In this document: in pieces, positions 58,783 through 64,000 of the stretch
How positions within the stretch are numbered: position 1 is the stretch's first letter
Layout: every line of letters starts with the position of its first letter
From: Micromonospora chokoriensis
GTDB taxonomy: Bacteria; Actinomycetota; Actinomycetes; Mycobacteriales; Micromonosporaceae
Length of the DNA: 64,000 bases
Direction: 5' to 3'
Assembly: GCF_900091505.1 (NCBI RefSeq)
Contig: NZ_LT607409.1
Span: 558,001-622,000 of the forward strand
Program-made: the position numbers and the translations under genes
Notes under the pieces: model-generated
What the model saw: only the letters and a program-made list of their open reading frames with translations
The model's database searches: none
What the model was told of the DNA's origin: nothing

Positions 58783-59931
58783 ATGTCAGCACCCGTGAGC
58801 ACCGTCGAGGACGCGATCCAGGCCGCCCTGGCCACCGTCAACGACCCGGAGATCCGCCGGCCCATCACCGAGCTGGGCATGGTCCGCTCCGCCACGATCG
58901 CTGCCAGCGGCGTCGTACGCGTCGAGCTGCTGCTCACCGTCGCCGGATGCCCGCTCAAGGACAAGCTGCGCACGGACATCACCGCCGCCGTCGCCGCAGT
59001 GCCCGGCGTCACCGGCGTGGAGATCGACTTCGGGGTGATGACCCCGGAGCAGCGGCAGTCGTTGCAGTCCCAGCTGCGTGGCGGCGGCGCCACCGAGGAG
59101 CCGGTCATCCCGTTCGCCCAGCCCGGCTCGCGTACCCGGGTGTACGCGGTGGCCAGCGGCAAGGGTGGCGTCGGCAAGTCCAGCGTGACCGTCAACCTGG
59201 CAGCGGCGCTCGCCGCGCGCGGGCTCTCCGTCGGCGTGGTCGACGCCGACATCTACGGCCACTCGGTGCCCCGCATGCTCGGCGCGGACGGCCGTCCCAC
59301 CCGCGTGGAAGACATGATCATGCCGCCGCAGTCGCACGGCGTGAAGGTCATCTCGATCGGCATGTTCACCGCCGGCAACGCCGCAGTGGTGTGGCGTGGT
59401 CCGATGCTGCACCGGGCGTTGCAGCAGTTCCTGGCCGACGTCTACTGGGGCGACCTGGACGTGCTCCTGCTGGACCTCCCCCCGGGCACGGGCGACGTGG
59501 CGATCTCGCTGGCCCAGTTGCTGCCCAACTCGGAGATCCTGGTGGTCACCACCCCGCAGGCCGCCGCCGCCGAGGTGGCGGAGCGGGCCGGTGCGATCGC
59601 CCTGCAGACCCACCAGCGCGTGGTCGGCGTCATCGAGAACATGTCCTGGCTGGAGCTGCCGGACGGCTCCCGGATGGAGATCTTCGGGGCCGGCGGTGGC
59701 ACGGCCGTCGCCGAGTCGCTGAGCCGGACCATCGGTGCCCAGGTGCCGCTGCTCGGGCAGATCCCGCTGGACACCCGGGTCCGCGAGGCCGGCGACGCGG
59801 GCAACCCGATCGTGCTGGCCGAGCCGGAGTCCCCGGCCGCGCAGGCGCTCGGCACGATCGCCGACCGGCTCGCGGTACGCCGTGAGTCGCTGCTCGGCAA
59901 GCCGCTCGGCCTCAAGCCCGCCGGCCGCTGA
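58783..59931 (+). CDS. mrp: Mrp/ApbC Fe-S cluster carrier ATPase
   Basis: A 382-residue protein: a DUF59 N-terminal domain (about 5-90, with TVNDPEIRRPITELGM) and a P-loop Mrp/NBP35 domain with GKGGVGKSS at 126-134, LDLPPGTGDVA and VVTTPQAAAAEVA. Mrp carries or inserts iron-sulfur clusters. The usual C-terminal CxxC is not visible; the MSWLE segment here lacks the Cys of E. coli Mrp. The ATG is at 58783. A terminator follows. Confidence 0.93.
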   Translation: MSAPVSTVEDAIQAALATVNDPEIRRPITELGMVRSATIAASGVVRVELLLTVAGCPLKDKLRTDITAAVAAVPGVTGVEIDFGVMTPEQRQSLQSQLRGGGATEEPVIPFAQPGSRTRVYAVASGKGGVGKSSVTVNLAAALAARGLSVGVVDADIYGHSVPRMLGADGRPTRVEDMIMPPQSHGVKVISIGMFTAGNAAVVWRGPMLHRALQQFLADVYWGDLDVLLLDLPPGTGDVAISLAQLLPNSEILVVTTPQAAAAEVAERAGAIALQTHQRVVGVIENMSWLELPDGSRMEIFGAGGGTAVAESLSRTIGAQVPLLGQIPLDTRVREAGDAGNPIVLAEPESPAAQALGTIADRLAVRRESLLGKPLGLKPAGR

Positions 59932-59947
59932 CCTCCGGCACCCCGCC

Positions 59948-59974
59948 AGCCCGTCGGCCACCGGCCGGCGGGCT
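59948..59974 (+). terminator. Terminator after mrp
   Basis: AGCCCGTCGGCC (59948-59959), loop ACC, GGCCGGCGGGCT (59963-59974) form a 12-bp stem with one G.U pair, 16 bases after the mrp stop, followed by GAGCCGTCTCTTGTG. Confidence 0.8.
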
Positions 59975-59984
59975 GAGCCGTCTC

Positions 59985-60165
59985 TTGTGCGTGGCCCCGG
60001 GACCGTCTTTGTACGCGGCCCTCGGACCGTCTTTGTGCGCGGCCACCCTCGGGTCGTCCTTGTGCGCGGCACCTTGGACCGTCGCCAGGCCCTCGCGTCG
60101 CCAGGCCACCGGAACGCCAGGCCGCCGAAACGCCAGGCCGCCGAAACGCCAGGCCGCCGGAGTGA
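59985..60165. repeat. Degenerate short tandem repeats in the mrp-tatB gap
   Basis: At 59985-60080 a roughly 27- to 31-base unit (CGTCTTTGTGCGCGGCC type) repeats about three times with variation. At 60113-60160 a 16-bp unit (AACGCCAGGCCGCCGA) repeats three times. The 708-base gap 59932-60639 contains no gene that I can support. Confidence 0.7.
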
Positions 60166-60244
60166 CTGACTCGACCTTCAGGGTGTCGCGCGGCCCGCCG
60201 CTCCGGTTGGCACGCCGACTTGCCGGGCCCGGAGTCAACCCGGA

Positions 60245-60295
60245 GCAATCTTGGACAGTTTCCGTTCGCCGGTGACGGTAACTGTCCAAGATTGC
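60245..60295. repeat. Long inverted repeat in the mrp-tatB gap
   Basis: GCAATCTTGGACAGTT (60245-60260) and its perfect complement at 60280-60295 form a 16-bp stem extended by one A-T outside and, after one mismatch, by CCGT/ACGG inside. It is nearly symmetrical between the convergent mrp and tatB genes, so it may be a bidirectional terminator, or a dispersed repeat. Confidence 0.8.
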
Positions 60296-60380
60296 TTCGT
60301 GAAGCCGAGTTGATCACGGTAGGACCGAGGCCGAACGGCACGGCGGGCCGCACCGGGGCCGCGCGGCGAGGCAAGACGGG

Positions 60381-60520
60381 GCGCGGCGCAGCGCGGCACA
60401 ACAGAACGGGCGCGGCGCAGCGCGGCACAACAGAACGGGCGCGGCGCAGCGCGGCACGACAGCACGGGCGCGGCGCAGCGCGGCACAACAGAACGGGCGG
60501 GGCGCCGCGCGGCAGAACGG
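60381..60520. repeat. 29-bp tandem repeat array
   Basis: A 29-bp unit (GCGCGGCGCAGCGCGGCACA then ACAGAACGG) starts at 60381, 60410, 60439 and 60468, with a degenerate fifth copy from 60497. There are no unique spacers. It lies about 120 bases beyond the tatB stop. Confidence 0.85.
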
Positions 60521-60639
60521 GCGCGGCGCGGCGCAGCAAGACGGGGTGCGGGGTGGCTGCCGGGTCTGCGTGGACCTGTCGTGTGCCGTGGCGGGACGGG
60601 CGATGCGGCAGGAGGGACGGGGTGGTACGGCGGGGTCGG

Positions 60640-61062
60640 TCAGGTGGCGTCGTCGTAGCTGGCGCGGGGGGCCGGCGCCGACGGGCTGCTGGTGGCCGTG
60701 CTGGACCGGGAACCGCCCGAACGCAGGTCCGCGGCGTTGGCCACGTCCTTCAGGTCGTCGTGCACGGTGCTGACGTCGGCACGGAGGTTGTCGTAGACGC
60801 CCTGCAACGGCTTGCGGATCGCCGCCTCGTCCTCCTCGCTGAGGAGGTGCTTGCGGATGAACGCCTTCGGGTGCAGGTCCTCCAACTGGATGTCGGTGCC
60901 CAGCTCGCGGCTCAGGTCGCCGGTGGCGTTGCGGGCCATGTTGCGCAGGTTGCGCACCAACCGCAGACCGTCGGTGATGACCGCGGGCAGCCGGTCGCCG
61001 AAGATCAGCAGCGCCAGGAGCAGCAGCGCTCCGATCTCCCACCAGTTCAGGTTGTCGAGCAT
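60640..61062 (-). CDS. tatB: Twin-arginine translocase subunit TatB
   Basis: A 140-residue TatB: a short N-terminal helix with NWWEIGALLLLALLIFGDRLP (about 6-26), an amphipathic helix (LRLVRNLRNMARNATG), then a charged region and a Ser-rich tail. It forms with TatC the receptor for folded Tat substrates. The ATG is at 61062. It lies just after the HtrA gene, as in other actinobacteria. Confidence 0.92.
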   Translation of the reverse strand: MLDNLNWWEIGALLLLALLIFGDRLPAVITDGLRLVRNLRNMARNATGDLSRELGTDIQLEDLHPKAFIRKHLLSEEDEAAIRKPLQGVYDNLRADVSTVHDDLKDVANAADLRSGGSRSSTATSSPSAPAPRASYDDAT

Positions 61063-61138
61063 CCCGTTGGCCCCCTCTCGGCGTCAGCAGCAAGACTACG
61101 CACGTCGGGCGGCCGTCGGGCAAGGGGTGAGCCGCTGT

Positions 61139-62668
61139 TCACTTGGCGTCCGCGGCGAGTCTCACCGACGTGTTCTGTCGGGCTGAGCCTCGCCGGAACT
61201 CGACGGTCACCACCGAGCCCGGCGCGTACTTGCGTACCAGGGCGGTCAGGTCGGTCGGCTCGGTCATCGGGCGCCCATTGATCTTGAGGATCACGTCGCC
61301 GACCTTCAACCCGGCGCCGTCCGCCGGGCCGGAGGGTTCCACCTCCGCCAGGCGTAGGCCGCCCCCGGCAACTCCGGCCGGGCCGTCCACCCGGGCGCCG
61401 ATCACCGTACGCCGGGCCTTGCCGGTGCCGATGATGTCCTGGGTCACCCGCTTGGCCTGGTTGATTGGAATGGCGAAGGCGAGACCGATGTTGCCCGCCT
61501 CCTGCCCCTCGGCCACCAGGGACTTGATGGTGGAGTTCACTCCGACCACCCGCCCGGCACCGTCGACCAACGGGCCACCGGAGTTGCCGTGGTTGACCGC
61601 GGCGTCGGTCTGGATGGCCGCGTAGTAGCGCACCGGCCCGCCCGGCTCGCCCGCCTGCATCGTCCGGTCCAGGGCACTGACGATGCCGGCGGTGACCGTG
61701 TTGGCCAGCGACAACGGGGAACCCATGGCGAGCACCGGGTCGCCGACGGCCAACGCGTCCGAATCCCCGAACTCCACCGCGCGCAGCCCGGGACGACTCA
61801 CCTTGATCACGGCGATGTCCGATTCCGGGTCCTGCCCGACGATGGTCGCCGGCGCGCTGCTGCCGTCGTTGAAGACCACCGAGGCCTTGCCGGTGCCGCC
61901 GGCCACCACGTGGTCGTTGGTGATCACATGGCCGTCGGCGGTGGCGATGAAGCCGGAGCCCTCGCTGGTCCCGCCGAGACTGCTGACCCGGACGGTGACA
62001 ACGCTGGGCAGGACACGTTCGGCGACACCGGCCAGGGACTCCGGTTTGCGCTGGGCCAGCGCCGGCGGGTCTACCGGCGCACCGCCCAGGACCGCACCAC
62101 CAGCACCGCCGCGAACCGCGAACGCGTAGCCCAGCGCGCCACCCAGGGTGCCGGCCAGAAGGGCGGTGATCACGGGAATGAGCAGCAGGTGACGCAGCGT
62201 CGGTCGGCCCGGCGCATCCGGATCGGTGACCGCCTCGGGTTCGATGCCGGCCACCACCGCCCCGGGCACCACCACCGCGGTCGGCGCGGCCGGGTCCCTC
62301 CACGGGTCGGCGAGCGCGTCCGACCACCAGGGCGACGCCCCGGCCGGGCCGGGCACCCCGCCCGCTGTCGGTGCCGGCCAACCCGACGCCGACCCGGCAC
62401 TGGGCACGCCGCCCGGCGGATGACCCGGTGCCGGCCAACCCGACGCCGACCCGGCATTGGGCACGCCGCCCGGCGGATGACCCGGTGCCGGCCAACCCGA
62501 CGACGGCGCACCGACCACCGGCGGGTGCCCCGGCGCCGGCCCGCCCGGCGGCACGGTGGACGCGTTGCCCGCCTCCGGCGTGGTCGGCGGCCCGGCCGGA
62601 GAGTTCCCCGCCCCGGGCGGTCGCGCCGGAGTCTCACCGCCCCGGCGCCAGTCCCAGCCGTCGGTCAC
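61139..62668 (-). CDS. HtrA/DegP-like trypsin-PDZ membrane protease
   Basis: A 509-residue serine protease. A Pro/Gly-rich cytoplasmic N-terminus (with a 19-residue repeat, GWPAPGHPPGGVP-AGSAS) precedes a transmembrane helix (about 165-190). The protease domain (about 215-395) has catalytic His in TNDHVV, Asp in ESDIAVIKV and Ser in GNSGGPLVDG. A PDZ domain follows (about 405-500, GLKVGDVILKINGRPMTEPTDL). The GTG at 62668 has GGGAGG 7 bases upstream. In mycobacteria this htrA follows sigE and rseA; here those genes are absent. Confidence 0.92.
   Translation of the reverse strand: MTDGWDWRRGGETPARPPGAGNSPAGPPTTPEAGNASTVPPGGPAPGHPPVVGAPSSGWPAPGHPPGGVPNAGSASGWPAPGHPPGGVPSAGSASGWPAPTAGGVPGPAGASPWWSDALADPWRDPAAPTAVVVPGAVVAGIEPEAVTDPDAPGRPTLRHLLLIPVITALLAGTLGGALGYAFAVRGGAGGAVLGGAPVDPPALAQRKPESLAGVAERVLPSVVTVRVSSLGGTSEGSGFIATADGHVITNDHVVAGGTGKASVVFNDGSSAPATIVGQDPESDIAVIKVSRPGLRAVEFGDSDALAVGDPVLAMGSPLSLANTVTAGIVSALDRTMQAGEPGGPVRYYAAIQTDAAVNHGNSGGPLVDGAGRVVGVNSTIKSLVAEGQEAGNIGLAFAIPINQAKRVTQDIIGTGKARRTVIGARVDGPAGVAGGGLRLAEVEPSGPADGAGLKVGDVILKINGRPMTEPTDLTALVRKYAPGSVVTVEFRRGSARQNTSVRLAADAK
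62371..62502. repeat. 57-bp tandem repeat inside the protease gene
   Basis: GTGCCGGCCAACCCGACG begins at 62371, 62428 and 62485; the 57-bp unit is in frame and encodes the 19-residue Pro/Gly-rich repeat of the protease N-terminus. Two full copies and one partial copy are present. Confidence 0.85.
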
Positions 62669-62856
62669 GTCGGTGCCTCCCAGTCCGTCCCCGGATCCCG
62701 CGCCGCGTCGCCCGGCCACGGGCCGGTTCGGTCGCGGCTGACGGGATACCGCCTCCAGGATTGCACGGATGTACGCGGTGGAGTCACCGGTTGCCCCGGC
62801 GATCGCGACAGGCGGAGGCGCGGCTGCGCTCCACGACGGTCGCCTCTACGCTCAGA

Positions 62857-63552
62857 GTGCCAACCCGCCCCCGCACCACGCACCGCCCCCGGAGGTGCCC
62901 CATCGCCACGGTCGCCGGTTCCGGCAGTTCGACGGCCCAGGCTCAGCAGTTCGCCGAGTCGTACGTCACGGAGGACCTCGTTCTGCGCACCGCCCGCAGC
63001 CTGGCTCGGGAGGTGGGCCTCGATGCGGTCACCCCCGGTGCGGGCGCGGCACTGCGGCTGCTGGCGGCCGCCGGCAACGCGCGCGCCGTGGTCGAGATCG
63101 GCACCGGCACGGGGGTGAGCGGGGTCTGGTTGCTGCGCGGCATGCGCGCGGACGGGGTGCTCACCACCATCGACGTGGAGGTGGAGCACCAGCGGATCGC
63201 CCGGCGGATCTTCGCCGAGGCGGGCTTCGCCGCGGGCCGCACGCGCATCATCACCGGTCGCGCGCTCGACGTGCTGCCCCGGCTCGCCGACGGTGCGTAC
63301 GACCTGGTGTTCGTGGACGCGGAGGCGACCGGCTTCCACGCCTGTGTGGAGGCGGCGTTGCGGCTGCTGAGGCCGGGTGGCGTGCTCGCGCTCAACGGTG
63401 TGCTCGCCGGCGGCCGGATCGGTGACCCGGCCGCTCGGGACGCGGAGACGGTGACGGTCCGCGAGACCATCAAGGCGGTCCGGGAGTCGGAGCACTGGAT
63501 TCCCGCGCTGCTTCCGGTCGGGCACGGGCTGCTCGCCGCCGTGAAGTGCTGA
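62857..63552 (+). CDS. SAM-dependent O-methyltransferase (class I)
   Basis: A 231-residue methyltransferase of the COMT-like class: VVEIGTGTGVSGVWLLRGM (motif I, about 79-97), LTTIDVEVEHQRIAR (about 103-117), LVFVDAEATGFHACVEAAL (about 152-170) and GGVLALNGVLAGGRI. It resembles mycobacterial Rv1220c, which neighbours sigE/htrA. The GTG at 62857 is the clearest in-frame start; GGAGGTG at 62891-62897 sits before an in-frame ATC at 62902, so the true start may be downstream. The acceptor is unknown. Confidence 0.85.
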   Translation: MPTRPRTTHRPRRCPIATVAGSGSSTAQAQQFAESYVTEDLVLRTARSLAREVGLDAVTPGAGAALRLLAAAGNARAVVEIGTGTGVSGVWLLRGMRADGVLTTIDVEVEHQRIARRIFAEAGFAAGRTRIITGRALDVLPRLADGAYDLVFVDAEATGFHACVEAALRLLRPGGVLALNGVLAGGRIGDPAARDAETVTVRETIKAVRESEHWIPALLPVGHGLLAAVKC

Positions 63553-63564
63553 GCGCCGGCCTGG

Positions 63565-64000
63565 TCAGTCGACGCTGGCCAGCCAGCGCAGCAGCCACCG
63601 GACGCCCCAGCCGGTCGCGCCTCGGCTGACCTCGGCCTGGTCGCCGTCGGCCCAGGACGGGGCCGACATGTCCAGGTGCAGCCACCGGTCCCGTAGTTCG
63701 CCGGTGAACTCGCGCAGGTAGAGCGCTGCCAGCACCGAACCGGCACCCTGCGCCGGGGCGCTGTAGAGGTCGGCGATCTCGCTGCCCAGGTATTCCACGT
63801 AGTCGTTGTGCAGGGGCATCCGCCACGCCGACTCACCGGCGGCCTCGGCGGCGGCCAGCACGTCCGCGGCCAGTTGGTCGTTCTCGCTGTACAGCGCGCC
63901 GGTGCGCTTGCCCAGGGCCACGGCGTTGGCGCCGGTGAGCGTGGCGAGGTCGAGCAGCAGGTCCGGCTTGAGCTGCTGCACCGCGTACGCCAGCGCGTCG
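63565..64000 (-). CDS. pepA: Leucyl aminopeptidase (M17), C-terminal part
   Basis: The C-terminal 145 residues of a gene that continues beyond the right edge (the frame is open to 64000). The M17 signature is visible: DALAYAVQQLKPDLLLDLATLTGA, with the DLATLTGA motif and the downstream RMPLHNDYVEYLGSEIADLYS, then a C-terminal WLHLDMSAPSWADGDQ with the family's HLD/AG region. This zinc or manganese enzyme removes N-terminal Leu and other residues. It lies 12 bases from the methyltransferase stop. Confidence 0.9.
   Translation of the reverse strand, partial: DALAYAVQQLKPDLLLDLATLTGANAVALGKRTGALYSENDQLAADVLAAAEAAGESAWRMPLHNDYVEYLGSEIADLYSAPAQGAGSVLAALYLREFTGELRDRWLHLDMSAPSWADGDQAEVSRGATGWGVRWLLRWLASVD

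Noticed and set aside
60381..60520. Possible CRISPR array
   Set aside because: Units of 29 bp follow one another with no spacer.

Overview
The window is about 72% G+C DNA from an actinomycete, most likely Micromonospora or a close relative. This is inferred from the very high third-position G+C, frequent GTG starts (plus two TTG starts), a SepX/Glp cell-division locus, SARP regulators and an O-methyltransferase / HtrA / TatB / Mrp gene order. I could not run database searches, so family assignments rest on motifs, lengths and gene context that I can read.

Region 1 (1-14.2 kb) is the part most likely to hold something undescribed. It is a RiPP (ribosomally made, post-translationally modified peptide) biosynthetic cluster. 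Two SARP regulators (a 1079-residue AfsR-like protein and a 251-residue SARP) sit at the left. A minus-strand YcaO gene is divergent from a tightly packed plus-strand operon: a 45-residue Cys-containing precursor peptide (6198-6335), a second YcaO, a short zinc-binding E1/ThiF-like protein, a fused leader-binding/E1/SagB-type dehydrogenase protein, a stand-alone nitroreductase-fold enzyme, an ABC exporter, a DUF692 multinuclear iron oxidase (MNIO), and an MNIO partner protein. The YcaO, E1 and dehydrogenase set predicts Cys/Ser/Thr-derived azol(in)e rings. The MNIO pair predicts an additional, probably Cys-directed, oxidation. A 15-bp hairpin between the precursor and the enzymes may set the precursor:enzyme ratio. 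I know of no characterised product with this set.

Region 2 (14.4-34.7 kb) is mostly conserved chromosomal genes: tRNA-Ala(CGC); the divisome pair SepX/GlpR and Glp (a MoeA/gephyrin-like protein) with an acetyltransferase and GalU; a GGDEF protein; 5-formyl-THF cyclo-ligase; an FmdB zinc ribbon; a SAF-domain protein; a Fur regulator; a DUF2236 protein; a RecB-like nuclease; MarC; a PHP hydrolase; a SigE-family sigma factor with a membrane-anchored partner; a bPH membrane protein with a 52-residue companion; a SpoU methyltransferase; and a MaoC hydratase.

Region 3 (34.7-45.8 kb) carries thioredoxin, an HTTM/DCC membrane redox trio, an Rv2578c-type radical SAM protein, and then an accessory island. 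The island has a 1408-residue secreted polymorphic toxin (ALF repeats, a long Ala-rich helical region, a HINT autoprotease and a colicin-D-like C-terminus), its probable immunity gene, a small secreted protein, and a 782-bp internally deleted IS256-family element with both terminal inverted repeats.

Region 4 (45.8-64 kb) has an acyl-CoA dehydrogenase and a CitE-like lyase which, with the MaoC protein at 34.2 kb, form a dispersed ethylmalonyl-CoA-pathway-like set. It also has DUF4190 proteins (one frameshifted), SDRs, a second sigma factor/propeller pair, an EamA transporter, a HAD hydrolase, PhzF, CBS/MgtE_N and DUF1003 proteins, Mrp, TatB, an HtrA protease, an O-methyltransferase and the end of a leucyl aminopeptidase. 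Several tandem repeats and long palindromes lie in the gaps.
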